Shown one piece after another: positions 17,218-26,561 of a stretch of 64,000 nt of DNA; the first letter of the stretch is position 1; every line of letters starts with the position of its first letter. The translations under genes were made by a program, and so were the position numbers. The stretch is from CBDANO01 sp965197665 (lineage in GTDB: Bacteria > Chloroflexota > Dehalococcoidia > Lucifugimonadales > UBA3495): the NCBI GenBank assembly GCA_965197665.1, contig CBDANO010000003.1, positions 186,001 to 250,000 on the forward strand, given 5' to 3'. The notes under the pieces are model-generated. The model was not told the DNA's origin, made no database searches, and saw only the letters and a program-made list of their open reading frames with translations.

Positions 17218-17805
17218 ATGGGCGCATCCCCGCCGGAGGTCATCCGCGAGGCGTTGTCTCGCCGGATAAAACGAGAAGTAACCCACTCTTCCCTCACGCC
17301 AGCGGCGGTATTGGTATTGCTCTACCCCAAGGACGGCGAATATTGCGTCCTGCTCAACAAGCGTTCCGACCAAGTGGAGTACCACAAGGGAGAGATCTCG
17401 TTCCCCGGCGGCGCTCAGGACCCGGAGGACCGGGACTCCCTGGATACCGCCCTGAGGGAAACGGAAGAGGAAATGGGGATCGGGCGAGAGCACGTAACCG
17501 TCCTGGGAGAACTGGATGAGATCGAGACCCGCAGCAATTTTCGAGTGAACGTATTCGTTGGAGAAATCCCTTCCGCCTATTGCTTCACTCCCAGCGCCTT
17601 GGAGATAGCCGAAGTGCTGGAGGTGCCGATAGCTTGGCTGAGGGACCCAGCCAACCTCAGAGTGGAAACCCGCTGGGAAGACAACGCGCCCTCGACCAGC
17701 CACTCCTATGCTTACCAGGACCACCTGGTATTTGGAGCGACTGCCAAAATCCTGCAACAGTTCTTGGAGCTATTGGGCGACGGCTTAGAGGAAAAGGAAA
17801 GCTGA
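17218..17805 (+). CDS. Nudix hydrolase, CoA pyrophosphatase-like
   Basis: 195 residues. It has a good Nudix box: GGAQDPEDRDSLDTALRETE continuing EEMGI, with ISFPGG upstream as in the NudL/CoAse subfamily that cleaves CoA to 3',5'-ADP and phosphopantetheine. Placement in an operon with coaE is suggestive of CoA turnover, but the substrate is inferred. It stops one base before the VWA gene start. Confidence 0.85.
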   Translation: MGASPPEVIREALSRRIKREVTHSSLTPAAVLVLLYPKDGEYCVLLNKRSDQVEYHKGEISFPGGAQDPEDRDSLDTALRETEEEMGIGREHVTVLGELDEIETRSNFRVNVFVGEIPSAYCFTPSALEIAEVLEVPIAWLRDPANLRVETRWEDNAPSTSHSYAYQDHLVFGATAKILQQFLELLGDGLEEKES

Positions 17806-17806
17806 T

Positions 17807-20800
17807 TTGAGCATCGATCCGTTGGCCGAGGTCGAAACAGAACTAGCCAAGCTTCCCCCCGCCGTAGCGGAAGCCTACCGGGAAGCAACCCCGGCATTGG
17901 AATCGGCTTTCGGCCGGGAAGAGTTGGTATTGTGGGCCAAAGAGGGCGTGGCCATAGGAACGCAAACGGTGCGCTCCTGGGAATCGGCCGTCGAGTATTA
18001 CCGGGTGGCCCCTCACGTAGCCCGGTTTCTTTCCTTCCCGTCGTTCATGCAGTGGGCCCGTTGCGGGACCTACCTGGCCCAAGACTCGCCGACCTTGGCG
18101 GTAGCCTTCTTCCGTTCCAGTGCCCAGATCGTTCCTAATCTGCGCCCGCAGTACATACCGCGTTGGGCGGGGCTGGGCCGCAGCTTATACAAAGGCACCT
18201 GGAAGTCCAGCACCTTGGCCGCGAAATTCTTCGAGGTCAGCCCCGACTTGGTGCGCAACCTGCCCTTCTGGGACGTGGAGGTCTTTGCGTCCCTGATAGA
18301 GTCCCTGTCCTACAAGTCCTACGACGTGGCCGGGGAGTGCCTGGTTCTTGGCCGGGACGTTCTGCCGGCCATGGGCCGAGAACGGGAACCCTTCCTGTCC
18401 ATGTCCCGGGCGCTTGTAGATAGCAGCTGGCGGGAGGTTAAGACCTGCCTGGAACTGGTGCCCCGGGCCTTGCAACAGGTGGAGGATGGGCAGACGGGCC
18501 GGTTCCTCAAGCTGGGGGAACGGTTGGCCAAGGTGGGCATGAGGGATACCTCGCGCTTCCTAGCCGACGGCACCAACGCTTTGAGCCGGATACCCCAAGG
18601 GTCCCAGGGGTACATTCTGGATCTTTGCGAGACCCTGTTGACGGTTGCTCCCGAGGCGGTGCCGCCCTTCCTGAAGAGCCTGAACGACGTGCTCAACCGC
18701 ATAACCGTCAACCAGCTTGAGTCTTGGTTCCAGCACGGCTTGGGGCTGCTCAAAGACAACACGGAAAGCGGCATCGCTTATTTCAAGATCGAGTCCAACA
18801 CCTCCGAGTCCATGCTGGAGACGCTGTCGTCCAGCTTGGAGTTGGACCGAGTTAAAGGGGTCATAAGGCTCTACTGCCGGGCCCTGTCGGGGGCGCCGGT
18901 AGAGGTACTGACCACCAAGGAATTGGTACGGAAAAACATCGGTTGGGTCGATGAAGATTCGGCCTCTACCGATGGTTCCAAGGTGTTCCTGCCGCCGGTG
19001 GTGGACCAATACACCAACAAGCAGGACAACTTCGCTTGGTTCAAGGTTGTTTCCACGCACCAGGTAGCCCACTTGGAGTTCGGCAGCTTCGAGTTCCGGT
19101 TTGACCGGCCGGCCACTCAATTTACCGACCGCAGGTTTGCTTTGGAAGAGGAGGTTGAGGGGCGCCGCGTCGCCTTGACGAGAGTGCCGCCGGAGCAAGC
19201 GGCAAACCTTCAAGAAGCAGTGGAGGAGGACCCCCTCAGCCAGGCGCCGCTGACGGGGAGCGACGCAGCGTTGGGCCCGGACAGGTCCTTTACCGACATC
19301 GGGCGGTTCTTGCACCTCTTCGACAACCGCCGCTTGGCTTTCGATGTGTTTACCGTCTTGGAGGACTGCCGTCTGGACTTCCGGGTTGGCGTGGAGTATC
19401 CAGGGATCAGGAAACCCGCCTCCAGGGTTCAGGCCGAGTCATTGGCCGCCCGGCCGAAAATCGAGGGGCTGCCCCTTCAGCAAGCGCTATTGGAGTTGCT
19501 GGTCCACATGAGCTTGGAGCAGTTCACCGAGCTTCCGGTGCCCACGGAATACAAAGACGCCGCGGTCATGCTGGCCCGCATCCTGCACCAACTTCGCACG
19601 GCCCAAGCGAATGTGGAAGACGCTGCTGAGGCCACTCTGCGGGCCTACGAGATCATTTCTCGCATTCCCAACGAGGACGTGCCCGAGGACCAGTGGGAAG
19701 ACGAGAACCTGGAGGAACCCGGTGATTTTTCGGAAGGGGACTACGAAGCCCTTCTTGAACGGCTTGAAGCGGAAATGGACGCTGGCGGCGGTCAGGGTGA
19801 AGACGAGTCCTACGAATCGCCGGAGCCGGTAGACTACCGGGGCGACTTCAAGCCGGAGATGGTCCAACTTCTGACCAAGCTCCAGATGGGCGACCAGGAA
19901 GGCGACGGCGAGCCCATCTCGAAGGAGATGTTGGAGCAGTTGCTCCAAGAAAGCGCGGAGTTGGAACTGGACGCCGAACAGGGCGACGTGAACAGCAACA
20001 TGACCATGTTCGCTCAGAACTTGATGAAGGAGGCCGGTACCACCCCGCCCAATGCCAAGCCGGGCCAGGGCTATGGGCCGCTGCTCCACGACGAAGACCA
20101 CGGCGGTGAGTTGGAAGCAAAGGAGCCGCAGACCTTCGCTTACGACGAGTGGGACTTCCGAGCGGCGGACTACAAGCCCCGGTGGTGCATCGTCAAGGAG
20201 AAGAACGTCGATGAAGGGGACGCTACTTTCTATAACGACGCGCTAAAGAACTATCTTACCTTGGGCAACCACATCAAGCGCCAGTTCGAGTTGATCATGC
20301 CGGAAAGCTTCAAGAAGATATTCCGGTTGGTGGACGGGGAGGACGTGGACCTGAACGCGGCGTTGGAGGCATGGGCCGATTTGAGGATGAAGGTGCCTCC
20401 GGATGACAAGATCTACTGGCACCGCAACCGGGCGCGGCGAGACGTAGCCGTGGTGTTCCTGCTGGACATGAGCGCCTCCACCGCCGAGGCCATAGACGAG
20501 GGGCGCCAGGTTGTGGATGACCGGGACGCCCCGGACGACCCGGTGGAGTACATGGTCTGGCTGCGCCGCCGCCGGGAAGGACTGGTGCGCCGCAACTACA
20601 AGCGGATTATCGACTTGGAGAAAGAAAGCACCGCTCTGTTGATCCAAGCGTTGGAGGCGATAGGCGATACCTATGGCATCTACGGTTTCTCCGGCTACGG
20701 CAGGGAGAACGTGGAGTTTTACGTAATCAAGGACATCAACGAAAACTTCGGCGATAAGATCAAGCGCCGCATCGACAAGATAACCCCGCTCCACGCCACC

Positions 20801-21127
20801 CGCATGGGGGCCGCCATCCGCCACGCGACCAGCAAGCTGGCCAACCAAGACGCCACCACCAAGATACTGTTCCTGATCAGCGACGGGCGGCCCCAGGACC
20901 GGGGCTACAGCCGGGAGGGTGTGGAGAAAGAGTATGCCGTCCACGACACCCACATGGCTCTCATCGAGGCCAGGCGGCACCGGATCACGCCATTCTGCTT
21001 GACGGTGGACAAGGCCGGTCACGACTATCTGAAGAGCATGTGCGGGGATATGGGCTACGAGGTGCTGGGAGACATCTGGGCGTTGCCGGAGCGGCTGCCC
21101 ATGCTCTACCGGAAGCTAACCATCTAG
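17807..21127 (+). CDS. Giant VWA-domain protein, NorD/CbbO-like partner of the MoxR ATPase
   Basis: 1106 residues with a TTG start two bases after the Nudix stop. The first ~600 residues are helical, repeat-like and without recognised motifs. An acidic stretch (about 620-700, EDVPEDQWEDENLEEPGD) precedes the C-terminal VWA domain (about 880-1100), whose MIDAS is VVFLLDMSASTAEA, with a Thr/Asp pair later (LFLISDGRPQDRG). This is the size and order of NorD/CbbO-type partners. It most likely forms a remodelling complex with the upstream ATPase. The client is unidentified. Confidence 0.88.
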   Translation: MSIDPLAEVETELAKLPPAVAEAYREATPALESAFGREELVLWAKEGVAIGTQTVRSWESAVEYYRVAPHVARFLSFPSFMQWARCGTYLAQDSPTLAVAFFRSSAQIVPNLRPQYIPRWAGLGRSLYKGTWKSSTLAAKFFEVSPDLVRNLPFWDVEVFASLIESLSYKSYDVAGECLVLGRDVLPAMGREREPFLSMSRALVDSSWREVKTCLELVPRALQQVEDGQTGRFLKLGERLAKVGMRDTSRFLADGTNALSRIPQGSQGYILDLCETLLTVAPEAVPPFLKSLNDVLNRITVNQLESWFQHGLGLLKDNTESGIAYFKIESNTSESMLETLSSSLELDRVKGVIRLYCRALSGAPVEVLTTKELVRKNIGWVDEDSASTDGSKVFLPPVVDQYTNKQDNFAWFKVVSTHQVAHLEFGSFEFRFDRPATQFTDRRFALEEEVEGRRVALTRVPPEQAANLQEAVEEDPLSQAPLTGSDAALGPDRSFTDIGRFLHLFDNRRLAFDVFTVLEDCRLDFRVGVEYPGIRKPASRVQAESLAARPKIEGLPLQQALLELLVHMSLEQFTELPVPTEYKDAAVMLARILHQLRTAQANVEDAAEATLRAYEIISRIPNEDVPEDQWEDENLEEPGDFSEGDYEALLERLEAEMDAGGGQGEDESYESPEPVDYRGDFKPEMVQLLTKLQMGDQEGDGEPISKEMLEQLLQESAELELDAEQGDVNSNMTMFAQNLMKEAGTTPPNAKPGQGYGPLLHDEDHGGELEAKEPQTFAYDEWDFRAADYKPRWCIVKEKNVDEGDATFYNDALKNYLTLGNHIKRQFELIMPESFKKIFRLVDGEDVDLNAALEAWADLRMKVPPDDKIYWHRNRARRDVAVVFLLDMSASTAEAIDEGRQVVDDRDAPDDPVEYMVWLRRRREGLVRRNYKRIIDLEKESTALLIQALEAIGDTYGIYGFSGYGRENVEFYVIKDINENFGDKIKRRIDKITPLHATRMGAAIRHATSKLANQDATTKILFLISDGRPQDRGYSREGVEKEYAVHDTHMALIEARRHRITPFCLTVDKAGHDYLKSMCGDMGYEVLGDIWALPERLPMLYRKLTI

Positions 21128-21240
21128 CTAACCCCGTGTGAAAGTCTCTTATCGTCCGTCCAGACATGACGTAAGGGTTGCCCTTACCCCGGGAAGAAAG
21201 AGTGTGGTTGGCTGGCCCGATGCGGCGGGTCCGTCCCTAG
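21127..21240. repeat. MITE-like repeat family member
   Basis: Starts right at the VWA stop: CCCCGTGTGAAAGTCTCTTA, then CGTCCGTCCAGACATGACG and GAAAGAGTGTGGTTGG. Similar strings occur at 40.7, 45.3, 48.9 and 56.1 kb. It fills the gap between convergent genes; no classic terminator is seen. Confidence 0.6.
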
Positions 21241-21242
21241 CT

Positions 21243-22187
21243 CTACCCCGGCGGGTAAGGCGGTTGGACGGCCAAGCCGATGATGCGTTGGGCCTTGGAC
21301 TTGGGCATAGCGTACAACTGGGGCTGTCCGGCCACTCGGACATACAGATAGTCCCCGGTCTCCGTGGCGGCGCCGATGTGAAATTCTATGACCTGGCCGT
21401 CGTTGCGAAGGACCCTCACTGAAGCCAGAGGCGGCTCCAGGCCGTATTGCTCGGGGTTGTCCAAGGTTTCCGAGACTAGTTGGTCAACCCTTGGACCGCT
21501 GATCACCGCCGGAATGTCTCCCCATGCCTCCGGGTGGACCGGAATTTCGGCCCCGTTGTGGATAAACCATTCCTCCGTGTCAGGCCTTTTGGCGTAGTTG
21601 GCGGAACGGCCGGCCGACGTAACCTGGAAAGCGGCGAGGATCCCGTCTTCCAGTTGAAACAGCCGCAGGTAAGGGGGATCGTTGGCCAACCGGTTGATTA
21701 CGAAGGCCCATTCTATGGGCACGGTGAATAACGCCGGGTCGCCAACCAACCGGGCGTATTGGCCCACGGAATCGGGAGTAGGGTTGCCCATATGAAACTG
21801 CAAAGCGTTGCCGACTCTATCGGTTACCGTAACCATGGTCGCGGGCGGGTCCAGTCCAAAGGACGCCGGATTGTCTATTTCGTCTACCAACACCCGGGTT
21901 ACCCTGGGGCCGGTGAGCAGCAAGGTCGTTCCGCCGAATAAGGGCCAGTAAACGGGGATATCGGGGTCGCCGAGAATGGTCCAGTCTTCCGTGCCGGGGC
22001 TTTTGGCGTATTCCACCGTGCGCCCGGCGTGGCTGACGGAGATGTGGAAAATGGAATGTTCGTCGATTCGAAACAGCCAGGGGTTTCTCGGCGGGGCCTC
22101 TTCGGACCCGGTAAACCGCAGCCCCAGGACAACGCCAAGGGCGATCAGCAGCCCGGACACGAGGAGGATGGTGAGGCGGAGATTCAT
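21243..22187 (-). CDS. DUF4340-type membrane-anchored protein
   Basis: 314 residues with an N-terminal signal-anchor helix (LTILLVSGLLIALGVVLGLR) and an extracytoplasmic beta-rich region built from two similar halves: GRTVEYAKSPGTEDWTILG and GRSANYAKRPDTEEWFIHNG recur about 145 residues apart, each followed by a GPRVxxLV-type motif. This matches DUF4340 proteins, which travel with GldG-like genes. It begins immediately after the GldG-like stop and is the last gene of the ABC operon. Function is unknown; a periplasmic partner of the exporter is likely. Confidence 0.78.
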   Translation of the reverse strand: MNLRLTILLVSGLLIALGVVLGLRFTGSEEAPPRNPWLFRIDEHSIFHISVSHAGRTVEYAKSPGTEDWTILGDPDIPVYWPLFGGTTLLLTGPRVTRVLVDEIDNPASFGLDPPATMVTVTDRVGNALQFHMGNPTPDSVGQYARLVGDPALFTVPIEWAFVINRLANDPPYLRLFQLEDGILAAFQVTSAGRSANYAKRPDTEEWFIHNGAEIPVHPEAWGDIPAVISGPRVDQLVSETLDNPEQYGLEPPLASVRVLRNDGQVIEFHIGAATETGDYLYVRVAGQPQLYAMPKSKAQRIIGLAVQPPYPPG

Positions 22188-24161
22188 CTAGCGGCGCACC
22201 CACCACACGAAGGCGGCCATCAACCCCAGCAGGCCGGGGATGAATAGCCACGAGGAGAAGCGCACGAAATTGTACTCGTTGCGGTCGAGCTTGAGTTCTC
22301 TGAATGCCACGGCCTTGGGGCGAATGGACACCATGGAATAATCATCGAGCAAATAGTTGGCGGAGTTGATGAACAAGTCGGCGCCGCTGCCGACGTTGAC
22401 GTGGGCGTTGGTGATGAAGTCGGAATCGCCGAACAAGACTATGCGGGCAACCCGGTTGTCCGGAACGCTATCGGAGAGGGCCGGGGACCCCAAGGGGGCT
22501 ACCGCTTGAACGTACCATACCGGGGAATAAATGCCCGAGGGGTCCGACTCTTCTCCGGCGCCCTTGACCGGCTCGGTCCTTGCCAAGTCATCGATGAAGT
22601 AGCTGCTATTCGAGGTGATAGCCAGGGGGACGGAAAACCGGTTGGCGTCGTCGGATACGATAATCGGAGCGGCTCCGGGCATGCGGGTGATTCCCAAGGA
22701 CTCGCCTCTGGGCGAAACGACCCCTAGGAGGGTGTCCAGGATGGAGGGGTCGAGGGACCTGGAGACTTCCTCGGGCAGGTCCAAGGGGCCTACCGCCTGC
22801 AACTGCAAAGTGTGGGGTAGGTTTGGGACAGACCTAGCTTCGTCGCGAATGTACCCAGGCATCAACACGACACCCCAAGAGGCCAAGAGGTCGGCGAAGG
22901 ATGGGGGGGTATCCGGCTCTCCCAGGAAGATTAGCCGGGCCGCCTCGCGCCGGTCTGCTATATTGCCGTCTTCGTCGGTTTTCTTTCCTTGCAAGAACAG
23001 GTTCAAGGCTTGGGCGTGGGCCAGCGGCAGGCTCGCGGTGGGGCCGGCGATAACCAGCAGGGCGGCTCCCGGCTGGCAGCGCGGGTCGATTGGCAGGCAG
23101 CTTTCGGCGGGGGTGTCCGGCACGGATACGGTCTCGGAGAAGGGGTCCCACCGGAGGGTGCGCACGTCGTAGTTATCTCCTTCCAAGCCGAGCCGGATGC
23201 TGTCGAACCCACCCGGGTCCGGGACCTCCCCAAAGGCGGTGGTCTGAATGTCCCGCTCTCCGTGCCCGTCCAGGAAGTAGATTGTTTTGCGTTCTTGGCC
23301 CGTAACAACCAGGATGCTGGTGAACAGGTCCTGTTCCAGCCTGGAATACCCGGCGTCCAAGGGTTGGACCACGTGAATGAGGCCCGAATCCATTCCCTCT
23401 ACGACGATGGACTCGCTGATGAAGGGGGTGGGGAGGGACCCGAAGTAGCCCCGCACTATCTCGGGTTCCAGGGTAGAGTCCACAAAGCGGTGGCGGAACT
23501 TGCTGGACCGGATGGCCTCGAACTCCAGGAAGGTCTCTTCCACCTTGGTGCGGCGCAGCAGTTGGTCGGGGTCGGTGACCTCGTCTTCCGAGTAGAACGC
23601 CGTGGCCCGCACGGGCTCATCCAACTCCTTGAGCAGCTGTTTGGTGGTGCTATGCAAGCTAAACTGGTTGGTGGCGGTAACATCCGAGCGGCTGTTGTTC
23701 TGGAAAGACACGAAGTTGATTACGACGATGATGCCAATGAATGCCACGACCATGATCGAGGCGTTTATACCGTAGCGGCCGGTGCGGCTGAAGAAAGCGG
23801 CAATGACCGAACTTTCGTAGATGAGGGCTACGATCAAGATGAGGCCGCCGCCGATTCCCATGTCGACGTAGCCGTAGATCCTCATGGACTCGACGAAACC
23901 CGCTACGACGGCGCCGGCGATTAGAGCTATGATGCCGGCGATGAGGATTGGGGCGCTAAAGGAGCCAACGACGTCTACCGGCCGCTCCAAGAGCCTGAAG
24001 AAGGCCGGCGAGGCGGCAGCCGGCGGGTCTTCCTTGCTTGATTCCGGAGCGGGGGACGGCGGCGCCTCGGCCCTTGGTTGGGTACGCCTCTGCCTGCGCC
24101 GGCGGCGCCAGTCGCCGGGGCGGGTGTCTTGACCGCCGCTTCCTGGGGGCCGGCCGCTCAT
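22188..24161 (-). CDS. GldG-family auxiliary component of an ABC transporter
   Basis: 657 residues. An N-terminal Arg/Pro-rich cytoplasmic tail is followed by three helices (about 57-80, 97-120 and 130-150), a large extracytoplasmic domain of the GldG/IFT52-like type (NRSDVTATNQFSLH; IYFLDGHGERD; VIAGPTASLPLAH) and a C-terminal anchor helix (WLFIPGLLGLMAAFVWW). GldG and GldF with ATPase GldA form the gliding-motility ABC complex in Bacteroidetes, but homologous sets are widespread in non-gliding bacteria. The order here is ATPase, permease, GldG, DUF4340. Confidence 0.85.
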   Translation of the reverse strand: MSGRPPGSGGQDTRPGDWRRRRRQRRTQPRAEAPPSPAPESSKEDPPAAASPAFFRLLERPVDVVGSFSAPILIAGIIALIAGAVVAGFVESMRIYGYVDMGIGGGLILIVALIYESSVIAAFFSRTGRYGINASIMVVAFIGIIVVINFVSFQNNSRSDVTATNQFSLHSTTKQLLKELDEPVRATAFYSEDEVTDPDQLLRRTKVEETFLEFEAIRSSKFRHRFVDSTLEPEIVRGYFGSLPTPFISESIVVEGMDSGLIHVVQPLDAGYSRLEQDLFTSILVVTGQERKTIYFLDGHGERDIQTTAFGEVPDPGGFDSIRLGLEGDNYDVRTLRWDPFSETVSVPDTPAESCLPIDPRCQPGAALLVIAGPTASLPLAHAQALNLFLQGKKTDEDGNIADRREAARLIFLGEPDTPPSFADLLASWGVVLMPGYIRDEARSVPNLPHTLQLQAVGPLDLPEEVSRSLDPSILDTLLGVVSPRGESLGITRMPGAAPIIVSDDANRFSVPLAITSNSSYFIDDLARTEPVKGAGEESDPSGIYSPVWYVQAVAPLGSPALSDSVPDNRVARIVLFGDSDFITNAHVNVGSGADLFINSANYLLDDYSMVSIRPKAVAFRELKLDRNEYNFVRFSSWLFIPGLLGLMAAFVWWVRR

Positions 24162-24162
24162 T

Positions 24163-24876
24163 CTAACGCCACCTGCGGAATTCCAGGGACCGGATGCTCA
24201 AGAACAAGCAGAAAGCGATGAAGCTGAGGAAGTAGACGACGTGCTTGGTATCTATGACGCCCCGGCTGAAATCGTCGAAGTGGCTCTTGATGCTCAACTC
24301 CCCGATGACGGTGGCAGCCGTGCCGCCGATGCTTCCCCAAGCCAGGTCGGCAAAGAACAGGGCCAGCAAGATACCGATGGCCACCACGGCCGCTACGATC
24401 TGGTTACTGGTCAATGAGGAGCACAGCAGCCCCAAGGCTAGGGCGGCCCCGCCGTACAGGACCAGACCGAGGTAACCTGCGTAGATTGGCCCCGGGTCCG
24501 GGCTGGCGTACACGAACAAGAGAATAGTGTAGTAGAGGGTTAGGGCGAGGGTGACGAGGAGAAAGGTCAGGCTCGCCAGGTACTTGCCAAGAATGACTTC
24601 CCAGTCCTTGACGGGGGAGGTCAGCAGCAGCTCGATGGTGCCCAGCTTCTGTTCCTCGGCCAGCAAACGCATGCTAAGGACCGGCGCCAGCAAGATCAAA
24701 ATGATGGTAGCGCCTTGGAAGAAGCCGCTGAGGGACGCTTCCGGGAAGGGGTCGCCAAGGTCTTGGGCGAAGAAGAAGCCGGACAAAGCCAGGAATATCA
24801 AGCCTACGATATAGGCGGTTGGGGAGCTGAAGTAGACCTGTATCTCTTTCCAAGCAACGGCTTGGGCGGTGCGCAT
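24163..24876 (-). CDS. ABC-2 type transporter permease (GldF-like)
   Basis: About 237 residues and six predicted transmembrane helices, beginning MRTAQAVAWKEIQVYFSS, with the conserved EEQKLGTIELLLTSPV motif after helix 2 as in ABC-2 permeases of the GldF group. The open frame extends further upstream, but the ATG at 24876 is two bases past the ATPase stop and has GAGGACC in front, so it is preferred. It pairs with the upstream ATPase. Confidence 0.88.
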   Translation of the reverse strand: MRTAQAVAWKEIQVYFSSPTAYIVGLIFLALSGFFFAQDLGDPFPEASLSGFFQGATIILILLAPVLSMRLLAEEQKLGTIELLLTSPVKDWEVILGKYLASLTFLLVTLALTLYYTILLFVYASPDPGPIYAGYLGLVLYGGAALALGLLCSSLTSNQIVAAVVAIGILLALFFADLAWGSIGGTAATVIGELSIKSHFDDFSRGVIDTKHVVYFLSFIAFCLFLSIRSLEFRRWR

Positions 24877-24878
24877 GG

Positions 24879-25832
24879 TTAGAGGTCCTCGCGGGTAGTC
24901 AGCCTCAGAAAGATTTCTTCCAAGCTCATGCCCATCGACTGCATGCTGAGCAGGCTCCAACCGTTGCTAATCACCGCCCGGGAGATGGTATCCCGCAGGT
25001 CCTGTCCGCTGCGGACTTGGACGAGGTAGAGGTCCCGTTGGCCGCCGTCGGAGGCCGTGGCGGCCCGATAAGTAACTTCGGTAACACCCTTGACTCGACG
25101 CAGGGCCTCCAAGACTTGGTCCACCGGGCCGCCGATCTCTATTTCAAGCCGCTCGACGCTTTGCAACCCCTCGGCCAGGTTCTTGGGGGTGTCTTCCGCC
25201 ACGATTCTACCCTCGTTTATGATCAGCACCCTTTGGCAGATCATGCTGACTTCGGGGAGTATGTGGCTGCTGAGCACGACGGTCTGGGACTGGCCGAGCT
25301 CCTGGATGAGACGCCGGGTCTCGACCACCTGGATGGGGTCGATGCCGATGGTGGGCTCGTCCAACACCAGTATTTGCGGCTGGTGGATGATGGCTTGGGC
25401 TATGCCGACTCTCTGGCGAAACCCTTTCGATAGCTTGCCGATGGCGGTCTTCCGGTAGTCCCCCAGCCTACAGACGTCTATCACCTCGTCGGTCCGCCTC
25501 TTCACGGTCTTGGCCGGCATTTGCCGCAGTGTTCCCATGTATTTTAGATAATTGGTCACCGACATGTCGGTGTAGAGGGGTACGGTTTCGGGTAGATAAC
25601 CGATGCGGCGGCGCGCCTCCAGGGACTTTTCGACAACGTCGTAGCCGTCCAGAGTAACTTTTCCCTTGGTTGGGGGCATGAACCCGGTGATGATGCGCAT
25701 GGCGGTGGTCTTACCGGCGCCGTTGGGGCCCAGGAAACCCAGAATCTCCCCCTTCTTTACGCCGAAGCTCACGTCTTGGATTGCCGGGTAGGGGCCGTAA
25801 TAGTGGGTCAGACCTTCGGCCTGAATCATCAT
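24879..25832 (-). CDS. ABC transporter ATP-binding protein (GldA-like)
   Basis: About 317 residues. Walker A GPNGAGKTT, signature LSKGFRQRVGIAQ, Walker B ILVLDEPTIGID and switch-region SSHIL are all intact. Its C-terminal extension (about 220-310) resembles ABC-2 exporter ATPases. The frame is open to a TTG at 25865; the tandem ATGs at 25832/25829 directly precede the domain (MIQAEGLTHYYG) and are preferred. It heads the four-gene exporter operon. The exported substrate is unknown. Confidence 0.92.
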   Translation of the reverse strand: MMIQAEGLTHYYGPYPAIQDVSFGVKKGEILGFLGPNGAGKTTAMRIITGFMPPTKGKVTLDGYDVVEKSLEARRRIGYLPETVPLYTDMSVTNYLKYMGTLRQMPAKTVKRRTDEVIDVCRLGDYRKTAIGKLSKGFRQRVGIAQAIIHQPQILVLDEPTIGIDPIQVVETRRLIQELGQSQTVVLSSHILPEVSMICQRVLIINEGRIVAEDTPKNLAEGLQSVERLEIEIGGPVDQVLEALRRVKGVTEVTYRAATASDGGQRDLYLVQVRSGQDLRDTISRAVISNGWSLLSMQSMGMSLEEIFLRLTTREDL

Positions 25833-26129
25833 CTGGTCTTGTTTATTGTTTGCCTCAACTACCAAGCCAACTGCACTCCGCTGTGCAAAATGCTGTAACT
25901 GTTCGCCTTCAATGGGACCGGTGTATTTGCCTTGAATTCGGCGGGTTGCCCAACCGGCGGTCTCCGCTAGATAGAGTTTTCCGCATCACCTCAAGAAGTC
26001 TGGGCAGTTACAAATCGCTCTTGAAATTGCGCCGAATCACAAGTGATGATATTCTATACCACTAGTTTTGCCAAGGCATTTGGAGGCTGCGTAAGGCGCA
26101 TCTGCGTGGCAACCTTCTATGGAGGTAGG

Positions 26130-26561
26130 ATGCACCTGGTGATCGATGGGTACCGCGGGGACATCTCGAAGATGTGGGACGTGGAACGGGTCCGGGAGTT
26201 CCTGTTGGATTGCCCGAGTAACCTGGGCATGACCCGCATCACCGAACCGAAGGTGCTGGAGTATACCGCGCCGAAAGGCGAGGACTCGGGAGTTTCCGGT
26301 TTCGTAATAATTGCTGAAAGCCACATCAGCGTGCACACATTCCCTCACCGGAACTACGTAAACATAGATATTTTCTCTTGCCGCGCCTTCGACCACCAAC
26401 GGGCCTTGGAGGAGGCCAAAGACGTGTTCGAGCTGGAGGAAGCGAAGACTTGGGTCCTCGACAGGGGCTTGGAATGGTTGGACGAAGAACAGGGCTTGGC
26501 CGAAGTCAGGGAGGAACGGATGGCGCTGGAAACCGGCGCTCCGGGTCACCAGCGTGTCTGA
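26130..26561 (+). CDS. speD: S-adenosylmethionine decarboxylase proenzyme (SpeD/SpeH type)
   Basis: Makes the aminopropyl donor for spermidine. The chain self-cleaves to leave a pyruvoyl group; the cleavage-site segment AESHISVHTFPHRNYVNID is intact and the F-S-C-R motif follows. The frame is open from 26043, but the ATG at 26130 with GGAGG four bases upstream gives a 143-residue protein of normal prokaryotic size, so it is chosen. The final 20 residues overlap into the next gene by 8 bp. No spermidine synthase is seen in the window. Confidence 0.9.
   Translation: MHLVIDGYRGDISKMWDVERVREFLLDCPSNLGMTRITEPKVLEYTAPKGEDSGVSGFVIIAESHISVHTFPHRNYVNIDIFSCRAFDHQRALEEAKDVFELEEAKTWVLDRGLEWLDEEQGLAEVREERMALETGAPGHQRV

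Noticed and set aside
21128..21242. Rho-independent terminator between the convergent VWA and DUF4340 genes
   Set aside because: The sequence is a MITE-family repeat; no stem followed by a T-run is visible.
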